Assembly: GCF_004912165.1 (NCBI RefSeq)
Contig: NZ_STGV01000006.1
Location: 186,001-250,000 of the forward strand
Source: Peteryoungia ipomoeae
GTDB taxonomy: Bacteria > Pseudomonadota > Alphaproteobacteria > Rhizobiales > Rhizobiaceae
Direction: 5' to 3'
Length of the DNA stretch: 64,000 nt
Positions 17,738 to 28,265 of this stretch are shown one piece after another. The position numbers and the translations under genes were made by a program. Position 1 is the stretch's first letter. Each line of letters starts with the position of its first letter. Under the pieces are notes generated by a model. It saw only the letters and a program-made list of their open reading frames with translations, was not told the DNA's origin and ran no database searches.

Positions 17738-19219
17738 TTACGCTGCGAGCGTGCCGTTCAAATAGCGGCGCAACGTTTCTGCAGTTCCTTCTTGTCGTAA
17801 GCTGCTCAGTGCCTCTTCAAAGCGCTTGACGAACTGCGGATGCGTGCCGACAGCGCCGAAGATGTCGTCGAGTGCCAGGAAGGCCGTTGGGTTGTCGCGC
17901 GAGGCAAGAGCCGCGGCGTGCAGACGCTCGGCGCTGCCGTCATTGAACACGATCGCCTTGCCGCTATCGCTTTGACCTTCAAAATAACGGCACCACAGCG
18001 CGGAAACGAGCGCAAGGCCCTGAACATCCATGCCCTTGGCAAGGCGGTCGGCCGTCGACGGTAGAATGAATTTCGGCTGGCGGTTGGAACCGTCCTGTGC
18101 CAGGCGCGGAATGGTATCGCCGATTTTCGGGTTGGAAAAGCGCCGCTCGATCAGGTCGAAATAGTCGCTGAGGCTGGTGTCCGGTACCGGGGGCACCACC
18201 GGAATGATTTCCTCATTCTCAAGCTTGGCCAGGAAGGCGCGGATCAGCTCGTTTTCCATCGCTTCATGGACAAAGTGAATATCCATCAGTGCTGCCGGAT
18301 AGGCAATTGCCGCATGACCACCATTGAGGATGCGCAGCTTCATCAACTCATAAGGGGCGACATCCGGAACAAAGGTAACGCCGACCTTCTCAAGCGCAGG
18401 GCGACCGAGCGGGAACTTGTCTTCCAGCACCCACTGTTTGAACTCTTCGCAGAAAACCGGCCAACCGTCCGCGATGCCGTAAGTGTCGCGCGTGATGTCG
18501 ATTTCGCGGGCGCCGGTGGCGGGCGTGATGCGATCGACCATCGCGTTGGGGAAGGCGACGTTTTCGTGAATCCAGTGGGCGAAGTCCGGATCGGAGAGTT
18601 TTGCCAGACCGCAGACGGTGGCCTCGGTGACTTCACCATTTCCAGGAATATTGTCGCAGCACATGACCGTGAAGGGTGCGATGCCGCGCTCACGGCGCAG
18701 CTTCAAGCCGGCGATGATGAGACCGAAGACGGTCTTCGGATGAGCCGGATCTTCGGCGTCGGCGACGATTGCTGGATGTTTGGGGTCGAACTTTCCGGTG
18801 GCCGGATCTAGGAAGTAGCCGCCCTCCGTGATCGTCATCGATACGATCCGAATTTTCGGATCTGCGAGTGCCTCGATGATGCGATCGAAATCGGGAGCGG
18901 TGAGAATATCGATCATCGGACCGGTGATCGTCGCGGCAGAACGGCTTGTGTCCTGTTCAACGACCGTGGTCAGAAAATCCTGCGCCTTCAACGTGTCGCG
19001 CATCTTCTGATCGGAGGGCATGACACCGGCGCCGATGATACCCCAGTCATGATCGAGGCCCTGATTGAACAACTCGTGCAGGTAAACAGCCATATGGGCG
19101 CGGTGAAAGTTTCCCACGCCGAAATGCAGGATACCGGCGCTGATCTGATCGCGGTTATAGCTCGGTAGCGCGGCCGAGGTGATCGAAGAAAGAGTGGCGA
19201 GCGAGAGTTTGGTCGTCAT
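17738..19219 (-). CDS. mtlK: Mannitol 2-dehydrogenase
   Basis: NAD-dependent polyol dehydrogenase (493 residues) that oxidises D-mannitol to D-fructose; relatives also use D-arabitol and sorbitol. The nucleotide site is GVGNFHRAH (34-42). The catalytic Lys294, Asn299 and His302 (in KLRILNGGHAA) match the triad of Pseudomonas fluorescens mannitol dehydrogenase. It lies 37 nt after smoS in the transporter operon, the order seen in other alphaproteobacterial smo loci. Confidence 0.92.
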   Translation of the reverse strand: MTTKLSLATLSSITSAALPSYNRDQISAGILHFGVGNFHRAHMAVYLHELFNQGLDHDWGIIGAGVMPSDQKMRDTLKAQDFLTTVVEQDTSRSAATITGPMIDILTAPDFDRIIEALADPKIRIVSMTITEGGYFLDPATGKFDPKHPAIVADAEDPAHPKTVFGLIIAGLKLRRERGIAPFTVMCCDNIPGNGEVTEATVCGLAKLSDPDFAHWIHENVAFPNAMVDRITPATGAREIDITRDTYGIADGWPVFCEEFKQWVLEDKFPLGRPALEKVGVTFVPDVAPYELMKLRILNGGHAAIAYPAALMDIHFVHEAMENELIRAFLAKLENEEIIPVVPPVPDTSLSDYFDLIERRFSNPKIGDTIPRLAQDGSNRQPKFILPSTADRLAKGMDVQGLALVSALWCRYFEGQSDSGKAIVFNDGSAERLHAAALASRDNPTAFLALDDIFGAVGTHPQFVKRFEEALSSLRQEGTAETLRRYLNGTLAA

Positions 19220-19256
19220 GGTCGCATTCCTTGGCTCTGGGCGCAGATTATGCCCG

Positions 19257-20029
19257 TCAGCTCATCCAGTTTCCGCCGTCGACATTGTAAGTCTGGGCAA
19301 CGATATAGTCGGCTTCTGTGCTGGCGAGGAAGATCGCCATGCCGGTCAGGTCTTCCGCCCGGCCCATGCGGCCGAAGGGAACGGCTGCGCCGACAAGCTT
19401 CTTCTTCTCGCCGAGCGGTCGGTTTTCATGTCTTGCAAACAGCGCGTCGACGCCGTCCCAGTGCTCGCCATCGACGACACCAGGTGCGATGGCATTGACG
19501 TTGATGCCATGCTTGATCAGGTCTAGGCCGGCAGATTGGGTCAGCGAGATGATGGCAGCCTTGGTGGCGCAATAGACCGCCACCAAGGCTTCGCCCCGCC
19601 GCCCCGCCTGGCTCGCCATATTGACGATCTTGCCGCCTTTGCCGCGGGCGATCATGGATTTCGCCGCCGCCTGCAGCATGAAGAGCGAGCCGGCGACATT
19701 GATCGAGAAAAGCTTGTCATAGCTTTCGCGCGTGATCTCGACGATCGGCGCGAGGTCGAACAGGGCTGCATTGTTGATCAGGATGTCGATGCCGCCAGCA
19801 CGCGCTTCCACCGACGCAATGGCTGCATCGACCGAGGCCTGGTCGGTGACGTCGAGCTTGATGGCATAGGCCTGTGGGCCGATTTCGGCAGCCGTTTTCT
19901 CTGCGCTGGCAAGATCGATATCGGCAATGGCGACCGTTGCGCCTTCGCGGACATAGGCCTCCGCGAAAGCGCGGCCGATTCCGCGGGCGGAACCCGTGAT
20001 CAGCGCCGATTTGCCTGATAGCCTGCCGC

Positions 20030-20033
<4 letters not shown>
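19257..20033 (-). CDS. smoS: Sorbitol dehydrogenase (SDR; L-iditol 2-dehydrogenase)
   Basis: Short-chain dehydrogenase (258 residues) that oxidises D-sorbitol (glucitol) to fructose, and galactitol to tagatose in close relatives. Motifs: TGSARGIG (13-20), NNAA (87-90, usually NNAG), Ser141 and YCATK (Tyr154, Lys158). The start overlaps the end of the ATPase gene by 4 nt (ATGA). Neighbours (polyol importer upstream, mannitol dehydrogenase downstream) support the assignment. Confidence 0.9.
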
Positions 20034-21028
<995 letters not shown>

Positions 21029-21039
21029 CTTCTTGTTCC

Positions 21040-21864
21040 TTACTTCACAGCGCCAAAGGTGAGGCCGCGGACGAGTTGTTTCTGGCTGAACCAGCCGAGG
21101 ATGACGATCGGGGCGATGGCAAGCGTCGAGGCTGCCGAAAGCTTGGCCCAGAAGAGACCCTGCGGGCTGGAGAAGGAGGCGATGAAGGCGGTGAGCGGGG
21201 CCGCATTCGTGGTGGTGAGGCGGATGGTCCAGAAGGCTTCGTTCCACGCCAGGATGACGTTGAGCAGCATGGTGGAAGCAATGCCAGGCACCGCCATCGG
21301 TGTCAGGACATAGACGATCTCGTTGAGGAGCGACGCGCCATCCATGCGCGCGGCTTCGAGGATCTCACCCGGGATTTCCCGGAAATAGGTATAGAGCATC
21401 CAGACCACGATCGGCAGGTTGATCATCATCAGCATGATGGTCAGGCCGATCCGCGTGTCGAGCAGGCCAAAGTCGCGGAACATCAGGTAGATCGGCACGA
21501 GCACGGCGACCGCCGGCATCATCTTGGTGGAGAGCATCCACATCAGGATGTCCTTGGTCTTCTTCGTTGGGGAAAAGGCCATGGCCCAGGCTGCCGGAAT
21601 GGCGATCAGCAGGGCAAGGATGGTCGATCCGACAGAGATCACGACCGAATTCATGAAGGGCTTGAAGTAGTCGCGCTGCGTCTGCACCGTGACATAGTTT
21701 TCCAGCGTGAAGGACGGGAGAAGGTCGAAACCCTGGATGGCCTCCGTCTCTGTCTTCAGCGAGGTGATGATCGTGTAGAGGATCGGGAAGAAGATCACCA
21801 TCGCGACCAGCCAGGCCAAGGCGGTGAAGGCGATTTTCTTGCGGGTGGAAGCAGCTCTTGCCAT
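21040..21864 (-). CDS. smoG: Sorbitol/mannitol ABC transporter permease 2
   Basis: MalG-type permease (274 residues), six membrane spans, EAA loop '[24 protein letters not shown]'. The N-terminal span is '[22 protein letters not shown]'. It starts 11 nt after the stop of smoF. Substrate assignment comes from the operon, which encodes both sorbitol and mannitol dehydrogenases. Confidence 0.88.
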   Translation of the reverse strand: MARAASTRKKIAFTALAWLVAMVIFFPILYTIITSLKTETEAIQGFDLLPSFTLENYVTVQTQRDYFKPFMNSVVISVGSTILALLIAIPAAWAMAFSPTKKTKDILMWMLSTKMMPAVAVLVPIYLMFRDFGLLDTRIGLTIMLMMINLPIVVWMLYTYFREIPGEILEAARMDGASLLNEIVYVLTPMAVPGIASTMLLNVILAWNEAFWTIRLTTTNAAPLTAFIASFSSPQGLFWAKLSAASTLAIAPIVILGWFSQKQLVRGLTFGAVK

Positions 21865-21875
21865 GGTCGGTCTCC

Positions 21876-22748
21876 TCAGCGGTCCAGGTTCTTGCCGACC
21901 GCGCGCATCAGGAAAAAGGCGACGATGTTGGCGAGGATGATGGCGATGATGCCGCCGGCGGATGCACCGCCAACGTCGTAGCCGAGAAGGGCTGTGCGAT
22001 AGATCAGGAACACCAGATTGGTGGAGGCATAGCCGGGGCCGCCATTGGTTGTGACCAGGATTTCCGCGTAGACGCCGAGCAGGAAGATCGTTTGGATCAG
22101 AACGACGACGGTGATCGCGCGGGCGAGATGCGGCAGTGTCAGGTAGATGAACTGGTTGATGAAGCCGGCACCGTCCATTTCCGCCGCTTCCTTCTGCTCG
22201 CCGTCAAGCGACTGAAGGGCTGTGAGCAGAATGAGGGTGGCAAAGGGCAGCCACTGCCAGGCGACAATCACGATGATCGAAAACAGAGGATAATGGGCAA
22301 ACCAGTCGACGGGCTGGAAGCCGAAAAATCGGCTGATATCGGCGAGAACCCCGTAGCCCGGATGCATAATCATGTTCTTCCACACCAGCGCTGCGACCGG
22401 CGGCATGACGAAGAAGGGCGAGATGATCATGATGCGGACGATGCCCTGACCGAAGATCGGCTGGTCGAGCAGGAGCGCGATGGCAATGCCGCCGCCGACC
22501 GTGATCGCAAGAACGCCGCCGACGATCAGCATCGTGTTCCAGATCGACTGGAAGAAGGCCGGATCCGTGTAGAAATACTTGTAGTTGAACAGGCCGGCAA
22601 AGCTAACATTGGCCGGATTGAGCAGATTGTAGTTCTGGAACGAGAACCAGAGCGTCATCGCCAGCGGCACAATCATCCACACAAGGAGAAGGCCGACGGA
22701 AGGCGCCATCATCAGACGGGCAAGCGTCCGGGTGTTTTGGGTAGCCAT
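21876..22748 (-). CDS. smoF: Sorbitol/mannitol ABC transporter permease 1
   Basis: MalF-type permease (290 residues). First span 'LMMAPSVGLLLVWMIVPLAM', EAA-type loop 'QKEAAEMDGAGFINQFIYLTLPHL'. I start it at the ATG at 22748 (MATQNTRTLARL), which fits the family; an in-frame ATG at 22820 would add 24 residues without family character. Between it and smoE is a stable hairpin, so its expression is probably lower than that of the binding protein. Confidence 0.88.
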   Translation of the reverse strand: MATQNTRTLARLMMAPSVGLLLVWMIVPLAMTLWFSFQNYNLLNPANVSFAGLFNYKYFYTDPAFFQSIWNTMLIVGGVLAITVGGGIAIALLLDQPIFGQGIVRIMIISPFFVMPPVAALVWKNMIMHPGYGVLADISRFFGFQPVDWFAHYPLFSIIVIVAWQWLPFATLILLTALQSLDGEQKEAAEMDGAGFINQFIYLTLPHLARAITVVVLIQTIFLLGVYAEILVTTNGGPGYASTNLVFLIYRTALLGYDVGGASAGGIIAIILANIVAFFLMRAVGKNLDR

Positions 22749-22879
22749 GGGTTTAGATCTCTTGCTAGAGGCCGGCGTCTCCGTTATCGGGCGCTGCGGC
22801 TCGTCATTCCAGGCGGACACAGTCTGCGGCCTTGAGACGGAGCGGAACCGCCGGTCCGCCTGGTCGATCCGCTATAGGG

Positions 22880-22906
22880 GCCGCCCGGACACGGGATCCG
22901 GACGGC
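22880..22906 (-). terminator. Attenuating hairpin between smoE and smoF
   Basis: GCCGCCCGGA (22880-22889) and TCCGGACGGC (22897-22906) form a 10-bp stem with one mismatched or wobble pair and a 7-nt loop. There is no T-run. A hairpin at this place commonly protects the binding-protein mRNA and limits permease expression. Confidence 0.55.
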
Positions 22907-22921
22907 GTCTTCGGGAGGAGC

Positions 22922-24235
22922 TTACTTGATGTAACCGCCGCGGGTCATTTCGCGGACCGAAACGTCCTGGGCCTGCTTCAGAGCATCGTCAACCGACATC
23001 TGGCCGGCAAGGGCAGCCGAGAACAGCTGGCCAACCGTGGTGCCCAGACCCTGGAATTCCGGGATGGCGACGAACTGGACGCCGACATACGGAACCGGCT
23101 TGACGGTCGGTGCCTTCGGGTCCGCCGCGTTGATCGAGTCCAGCGTCATCTTGGCAAAAGGAGCAGCCTTCTGGTACTCGGCGTTCTCATAGAGAGACGT
23201 ACGGGTGCCCGGAGGAACGTTTGCCCAGCCTTCCTTGGAGGCGACGAGCTCGGCATAGGCCTTGCTGGTTGCCCAGGAGATGAACTTCTCGGCAGACGCC
23301 GTCTTCTGCGAGCCAGCCGGGATGGCAAGGTTCCAGGCCCAGAGCCAATTGCCACGCTTGCCGAGACCGGTGTCCGGAGCGAGCGCGAAGCCGACCTTGT
23401 CAGCAACGGTGGAGTCCTTCGGGTTCGTCACGAAGGAAGCCGCAACCGTGGCATCGATCCACATGCCGCACTTGCCCTGCTGGAACAGCGCGAGGTTTTC
23501 GTTGAAGCCGTTCGAGGACGCACCCTGCGGGCCGGCATCGTTCATCAGCTTGACGTAGAAGTCGAGCGTGTTCTTCCATTCCGGTTGATCGAACTGCGGC
23601 TGCCACTTTTCGTCGAACCAGCGGGCGCCGAAGGCGTTGGACGTAGCCGTCAGGAAGGCAATGTTCTCGCCCCAGCCGGCCTTGCCGCGCAGGCAGATGC
23701 CGTTGATGTCGTTGGCGCGGTCGGTCATCTTGCGGGCTGCATCAGCCACGAATTCCCAGGTCGGGGCGTCGGGCATGGTGAGGCCGGCCTTCTCCATCAG
23801 GTCCTTGCGGTACATGATGAACGAGGATTCGCCGTAGAACGGAGCCGCATAGAGCTTGCCGTCTTCGCCCGTCAGACCGGAACGGATGGCCGGCAGAAGG
23901 TCATCGACGTCGTAGTCGGCGCCGAGGTTGTCGAGGGCAACGAGCCAGCCCTGCTTGGCCCAGATCGGAACTTCATAAGTGCCGATGGTCATGATGTCAT
24001 ACTGGCCGCCCTTGGTGGCGATGTCAGTCGTGACGCGCTCGCGCAGGACGTTTTCTTCCAGCGTGACCCACTCGACCTGAATGTCCGGATTCGCGGTCGT
24101 GAATTCGGACGTCAGACCCTGCATGCGGATCATGTCGCCGTTGTTGACGGTTGCGATGGTGAGCGTTTCGGCATGTGCGATGCCGGCGAGAACGATTGCC
24201 GAGCACGCGCCCAGCAGCACAGACTTCAATTTCAT
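22922..24235 (-). CDS. smoE: Sorbitol/mannitol ABC transporter substrate-binding protein
   Basis: Periplasmic family 1 solute-binding protein (437 residues). Signal peptide MKLKSVLLGACSAIVLAGIA, cleavage likely after AHA. The mature part has 'SEFTTANPDIQVEWVTLEEN' and 'GTYEVPIWAKQGWLVALD', as in SmoE/MtlE proteins. GGAGGAAGAC stands before the ATG. It is the first structural gene of the polyol operon, 149 nt after the SorC-type regulator. Confidence 0.9.
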   Translation of the reverse strand: MKLKSVLLGACSAIVLAGIAHAETLTIATVNNGDMIRMQGLTSEFTTANPDIQVEWVTLEENVLRERVTTDIATKGGQYDIMTIGTYEVPIWAKQGWLVALDNLGADYDVDDLLPAIRSGLTGEDGKLYAAPFYGESSFIMYRKDLMEKAGLTMPDAPTWEFVADAARKMTDRANDINGICLRGKAGWGENIAFLTATSNAFGARWFDEKWQPQFDQPEWKNTLDFYVKLMNDAGPQGASSNGFNENLALFQQGKCGMWIDATVAASFVTNPKDSTVADKVGFALAPDTGLGKRGNWLWAWNLAIPAGSQKTASAEKFISWATSKAYAELVASKEGWANVPPGTRTSLYENAEYQKAAPFAKMTLDSINAADPKAPTVKPVPYVGVQFVAIPEFQGLGTTVGQLFSAALAGQMSVDDALKQAQDVSVREMTRGGYIK

Positions 24236-24384
24236 GTCTTCCTCCCAGAAGGATAATGAGCATTCGCTTAGCTCGTGGGCAATTACTCATCAAAGAGGTG
24301 GCCGCTGTCAATGGGGGGAAGGCACGGATTCGCTGTTTCCAGACACGAACTGCCTGAATTCTATGCAAAAAATTTGTTAAGGGA

Positions 24385-25338
24385 CTAGGATTGAAGCAGA
24401 TAACGCGCGGTCATTTCGTCGGTGATCAGGCCATTCAAATGGCCACCACGCAAGGCTGCACGGATTGCGGTATGCTTTCTTGTACCCTGCCCGAGACCCA
24501 GAACAGTTGCGCGATCTCGCGGCGGAAGTGGCAGGCTGGCGACCCGTTCGTTGACGGGATGATCGATGAGATTGCCATCACCATCGAAGATCCAGCCGCA
24601 GATTTCGCCGACAGCGCCGATATCGAGCAACTGGCGCATCTCGGCTTCATCGAGGAATCCATCGACCAGCAGCGGCGCCTGCATGGTGATTTCGCCAACG
24701 CCGACAAAGGCGACGTCCGTTCGATGGCCAAGGGCGATGGTTGGGGCCACCAGAGGCTGTCTGTGCAAAAGGTCGCGTTCTTCTCTCGACGAAACGATAA
24801 CCGGGAGAGGCATCGGGAAATGTGGAGCCTTGATGGCGTCCGCCATGGAAAAGATGACGTTGAAATAGGCAGCAGAACCATCCGGACTGATATTGCCGGT
24901 CAGCGAAACAACCTTGTGCTGCGGACATTCCATCGGGGAGAGCTGATCGATAAGTGCACGCAGCGTCCGCCCGGTGCCCATGGCGACGATCAGGGGATCG
25001 TTGCGCTTGAGCCAGCGTTCAAGCTCGGCAGCTCCCGCCTCAGCAACGCCTGTGGTCGTCGAGGTTGAGGATGGATCGCTCGGCACGACTTCCACGGATT
25101 TCAGATTGTAGCGTGCCTTGACGGCTTCGGCGAGCTCCAGGCATTCTGCAATCGGGTGATCGAGCCGCACCTTGACCAGTTTTTCGGCAACAGCGAGCGA
25201 GACCAGGCGTTGCGCCGTCTGGCGCGAGACGCCGAGAATATGCGCGATTTCATCCTGGGTGCGACCGGCGACATAGTAGAGCCAGCCGGCCCTTGCCGCA
25301 TCATCCAGCCGTGTCTGTGCCTCGTTGCGCTTAGCCAT
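24385..25338 (-). CDS. Sugar-binding transcriptional regulator, SorC/DeoR-like (SmoC-like)
   Basis: Repressor-type regulator of 317 residues: N-terminal helix-turn-helix ('RTQDEIAHILGVSRQTAQRLVS', about 26-47) and a SorC sugar-phosphate-binding domain ('IVAMGTGRTLRALIDQL' is the phosphosugar-binding P-loop-like segment). GGAGGAATGC before the ATG at 25338 decides the start. It sits at the head of the smo operon, same strand, so it is the probable polyol-responsive regulator. SorC proteins normally respond to a phosphorylated sugar. Confidence 0.85.
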   Translation of the reverse strand: MAKRNEAQTRLDDAARAGWLYYVAGRTQDEIAHILGVSRQTAQRLVSLAVAEKLVKVRLDHPIAECLELAEAVKARYNLKSVEVVPSDPSSTSTTTGVAEAGAAELERWLKRNDPLIVAMGTGRTLRALIDQLSPMECPQHKVVSLTGNISPDGSAAYFNVIFSMADAIKAPHFPMPLPVIVSSREERDLLHRQPLVAPTIALGHRTDVAFVGVGEITMQAPLLVDGFLDEAEMRQLLDIGAVGEICGWIFDGDGNLIDHPVNERVASLPLPPRDRATVLGLGQGTRKHTAIRAALRGGHLNGLITDEMTARYLLQS

Positions 25339-25525
25339 GCATTCCTCCAACCTCAATTCATGGCTGGAACGTTTTCAACGCGATGTCAATTGAGAGCTGC
25401 GTTTCCGATCTCTGCGGCGAGGTTGGGTGGCTGAAAAAGCGATATCTGGCTCGGTGTATGGGTCAGGAGGCATTGCAGTGTGAGAGACTGAGGATAGTCT
25501 TGTCGCGGTGAGTGAGGAGGCAGAT

Positions 25526-26812
25526 ATGGAAATTCCCTTCCCGGCGTCGTGGGATGAAACCAAGATAAGACTGGTCTTGAGGGCTGTATTCGATGCCGCC
25601 ATTCGAAGCGCCGACCCTGCCGCTGTCTTGCCCTCCCATTTGCCGGAGAAGCCGACAGGTCGCTGTGTGGTCGTTGGCGCCGGCAAAGCTTCCGCAGCAA
25701 TGGCTGCCGCGCTCGACGAGGCATGGTCGGACGTCGATCTGTCAGGTGTTGTGGTCACGCGATATGGTCATGCCGTTCCCGCCGGCCGCATCGAGATTAT
25801 TGAGGCCGCCCATCCGGTTCCCGATGAAAACAGCCTTTCCGCTGCCAACCGGATTCTTGAGTGCGTGCAAGGGCTCACGGCGAATGATCTGGTGATTGCG
25901 CTTCTGTCCGGCGGCGGCTCAGCGCTGATGGTTGCGCCAGCCGGGCGCATGACGCTTGAGGACAAAAAACTGGTCAACAAGGCCCTGCTTGCAAGCGGTG
26001 CAACCATTGCGGAAATGAATACGGTGCGAAAGCATTTGTCCCGCATCAAAGGTGGGCGCCTTGCGCAAGCGGCATCGCCTGCGCGCGTCGTATCGCTCTT
26101 GATCTCGGATGTTCCCGGCGACGACCCTTCAGAGATTGCCTCTGGACCGACGGTACCTGATTCAACGAGCCTTGCTGAAGTGCAAGAGATCATAGCACGC
26201 TATCAAATCGAGCTCCCAGAGGCCGCGCGCGCCGTTCTGGAGAGCGGTGAGGAAACGCCAAATTTAGGCGAAAGCCCTGATGACGTCCGTCTCATCGCGT
26301 CGCCGAAGCTCGCGCTTGAAGCCGCAGCTGAAGAGGCGGCGGCGTGGGGACTGCCTTCTCTGATCCTGGGCGATGCCTTGGAGGGAGAGGCGCGCGACGT
26401 CGGCACGGTCATGGCTGGGATTGCTCGATCCATTCGTCTCCACGCATACCCCATCGCCCCGCCCGCCGTCCTTCTGTCCGGCGGTGAAACCACGGTGACC
26501 ATTGGCAAGGGGAACGCTGGAAAGGGGGGCAGGAACACCGAATTTCTCCTGTCGCTGGCCCTTGGCCTCAGAGGCTGTGACGGTGTTTATGCACTGGCGG
26601 GAGACACTGACGGTATCGACGGTGTCGAGGACGCCGCAGGCGCGATCGTCACCCCCGATACCTTGGCAAGACTGCGCGAAGCGCAGATCGATCCCCGCGG
26701 CTGCCTTATGGGACATGACAGTTTTTCGGCCTTTTCAGCGATTGGCGACCTGGTCGTGACGGGACCGACGCTGACCAATGTCAACGATATCCGCGCGATC
26801 CTAATCCTCTGA
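25526..26812 (+). CDS. Glycerate 2-kinase, MOFRL family
   Basis: Cytoplasmic kinase (428 residues) forming 2-phosphoglycerate from D-glycerate. It shows the GckA/TtuD pattern: 'VVVGAGKASAAMA', 'LLSGGGSALM', 'HLSRIKGGRLA', 'LISDVPGDDPSEIASGPTVPD' and the C-terminal MOFRL segment 'GGRNTEFLLSLAL' through 'AGDTDGIDG'. Older databases call the family hydroxypyruvate reductase; the kinase role is now accepted. GAGGAGG just before the ATG at 25526 sets the start (a GTG lies at 25508). It is divergent from the SorC-type regulator. D-glycerate could come from glucarate/galactarate, tartrate or serine-type routes. Confidence 0.88.
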   Translation: MEIPFPASWDETKIRLVLRAVFDAAIRSADPAAVLPSHLPEKPTGRCVVVGAGKASAAMAAALDEAWSDVDLSGVVVTRYGHAVPAGRIEIIEAAHPVPDENSLSAANRILECVQGLTANDLVIALLSGGGSALMVAPAGRMTLEDKKLVNKALLASGATIAEMNTVRKHLSRIKGGRLAQAASPARVVSLLISDVPGDDPSEIASGPTVPDSTSLAEVQEIIARYQIELPEAARAVLESGEETPNLGESPDDVRLIASPKLALEAAAEEAAAWGLPSLILGDALEGEARDVGTVMAGIARSIRLHAYPIAPPAVLLSGGETTVTIGKGNAGKGGRNTEFLLSLALGLRGCDGVYALAGDTDGIDGVEDAAGAIVTPDTLARLREAQIDPRGCLMGHDSFSAFSAIGDLVVTGPTLTNVNDIRAILIL

Positions 26813-26823
26813 GAGTTCCGTAG

Positions 26824-26857
26824 CGTGCCGGCGCCAATTATGCAGGTGCGCTTTTTT
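26824..26857 (+). terminator. Intrinsic terminator after glycerate kinase
   Basis: GCGTGCC (26824-26830 region) or GCGCC (26831-26835) can pair with GGTGCGC (26845-26851), followed directly by six T residues (26852-26857). Confidence 0.65.
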
Positions 26858-26904
26858 CCGCGCAAAGGCTTGATCTTTCGGACAACTGCCAGAGATAGGC
26901 ATGG

Positions 26905-28053
26905 ATGACCGAAGCTTTGACGATCGACGCCGACTACCTGACCAGGCACCTAAATGCCCTACTTTCCATCGCAAGCCCAACCGGATTTACCGATGAGGCG
27001 GTGCGTTATACTGCACGGGAACTGGAGCGCTTGGGACTTGAGGTGAAGCTCACTCGCCGCGGCGCAATTCGCGCCCTGCGCAAGGGACGAAGCCGGCGTC
27101 CGGCACGCGCGATCGTTTCCCATCTCGATACGCTCGGTGCGCAGGTCAAGGCACTGAAGACAAATGGTCGACTGGAGCTGGTGTCGATCGGCCACTGGTC
27201 TGCCCGGTTTGCCGAGGGCGCGCGTGTCTCGATCTTTTCGGACAAAGGCACCTATCGCGGCACAATTCTGCCTCTGAAGGCATCAGGCCATGTGTTCAAC
27301 GATGAGGTCGATACGCAGCCAAGCGGTTGGCCGCATGTAGAACTGCGTGTGGACGCCCTCAGCCGCGATCGGAACGATCTTGTCCAATTGGGAATTGAAG
27401 TCGGCGACATCGTCGCCATCGACCCCCAGCCGGAATTTTTGGACAACGGCTTCATCGTTTCCCGCCATCTCGATGACAAGGCAGGCGTTGCCATCATGCT
27501 GGCAGCACTCGAGGCGATGCAACGCCAATCCATTGAGACGCCGGTTGATACCTATTGGCTCTTTACGATCGGGGAGGAGGTGGGTGTCGGTGCCTCCGCC
27601 GTGCTGACACCCGAGATTGCCTCCCTTGTTGCGGTCGACAATGGAACCTCTGCACCGGGTCAGAATTCGAGCGAGTTCGGCGTCACCCTCGCCATGGCAG
27701 ATCAAACCGGCCCCTTCGACTACCATCTGTCGAAAAAGCTCGCCTATCTCTGCCGCAGCCATGGCATTCCCCTGCAGAAGGACGTCTTTCTTTACTACCG
27801 CTCGGACGCCGCATCCGCCGTTGAGGCCGGACACGATGTGCGCACCGCCCTGGTGACGTTCGGGGTCGATGGGTCACATGGTTATGAACGAATTCATCTG
27901 CACGCTCTCGTCTCCAATGCGCGCCTATGTGCACTTTATGGCGCAAGCGACGTTGAGATCGAGCGAGATGCGGACGAAATTTCCGATCTCTCCGGATTCA
28001 CGCATCAGGAGGTTCCGGCGGCAGCACCGAGCCAGGAAATCGAGACTGAATGA
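26905..28053 (+). CDS. M42-type metallopeptidase, NAGGN-system family
   Basis: A 382-residue zinc peptidase of the M42/M20 clan. Metal and catalytic residues are visible: His in 'VSHLDTLG', Asp in 'RHLDDKAGVA', Glu pair in 'IGEEVGVG', Asp in 'VAVDNGTS' and the late His in 'DGSHGYERIH'. The sequence resembles the M42 members associated with synthesis of the osmoprotectant N-acetylglutaminylglutamine amide (NAGGN). The NAGGN synthase and acetyltransferase genes are not adjacent here, so it is an orphan member or serves another peptide. The ATG at 26905 has a purine-rich upstream stretch. Confidence 0.75.
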   Translation: MTEALTIDADYLTRHLNALLSIASPTGFTDEAVRYTARELERLGLEVKLTRRGAIRALRKGRSRRPARAIVSHLDTLGAQVKALKTNGRLELVSIGHWSARFAEGARVSIFSDKGTYRGTILPLKASGHVFNDEVDTQPSGWPHVELRVDALSRDRNDLVQLGIEVGDIVAIDPQPEFLDNGFIVSRHLDDKAGVAIMLAALEAMQRQSIETPVDTYWLFTIGEEVGVGASAVLTPEIASLVAVDNGTSAPGQNSSEFGVTLAMADQTGPFDYHLSKKLAYLCRSHGIPLQKDVFLYYRSDAASAVEAGHDVRTALVTFGVDGSHGYERIHLHALVSNARLCALYGASDVEIERDADEISDLSGFTHQEVPAAAPSQEIETE

Positions 28054-28172
28054 GCCGTCTCTGTGGGATCAGTTGCAGATGTGACAACTTCGCCACGCAC
28101 GCTGATGAGAACCTAAATTGTTGGAAGTACGCGTTTAATCAGCCGATTTCTTCCCAAAGCACAGGTCAGCCG

Positions 28173-28187
28173 TTAAGGTTTCGTTAA
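28173..28187. promoter_or_regulatory. CtrA-like box, TTAA-N7-TTAA
   Basis: TTAA (28173-28176), GGTTTCG, TTAA (28184-28187) matches the alphaproteobacterial CtrA consensus TTAA-N7-TTAA exactly, and is followed by C. It also forms a CGTTAA/TTAACG palindrome (28171-28189). It lies about 220 nt upstream of repA. Confidence 0.45.
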
Positions 28188-28241
28188 CGCAAAATCGCTT
28201 GACCCGAATCGTTCGATGCCCCACGGTCCCGTTACGGGAAT

Positions 28242-28265
28242 GGACCATAACTTGTCACATTGTCC
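28242..28265. promoter_or_regulatory. Inverted repeat, candidate RepA operator
   Basis: GGACCAT (28242-28248) and ATTGTCC (28259-28265) form arms of an inverted repeat with one mismatch and 10 nt between. RepA proteins autorepress repABC by binding inverted repeats upstream of repA; the match is by position only. Confidence 0.35.

Noticed and set aside
22832-24256. 474-codon plus-strand frame opposite smoE
   Set aside because: Frame-shadow of smoE; composition and lack of domains argue against it.
24258-24288. Imperfect inverted repeat GAGCATTCGC/GCAATTACTC upstream of smoE as SorC operator
   Set aside because: Only 7 of 10 arm positions match; it is near the ribosome site, and chance cannot be excluded.
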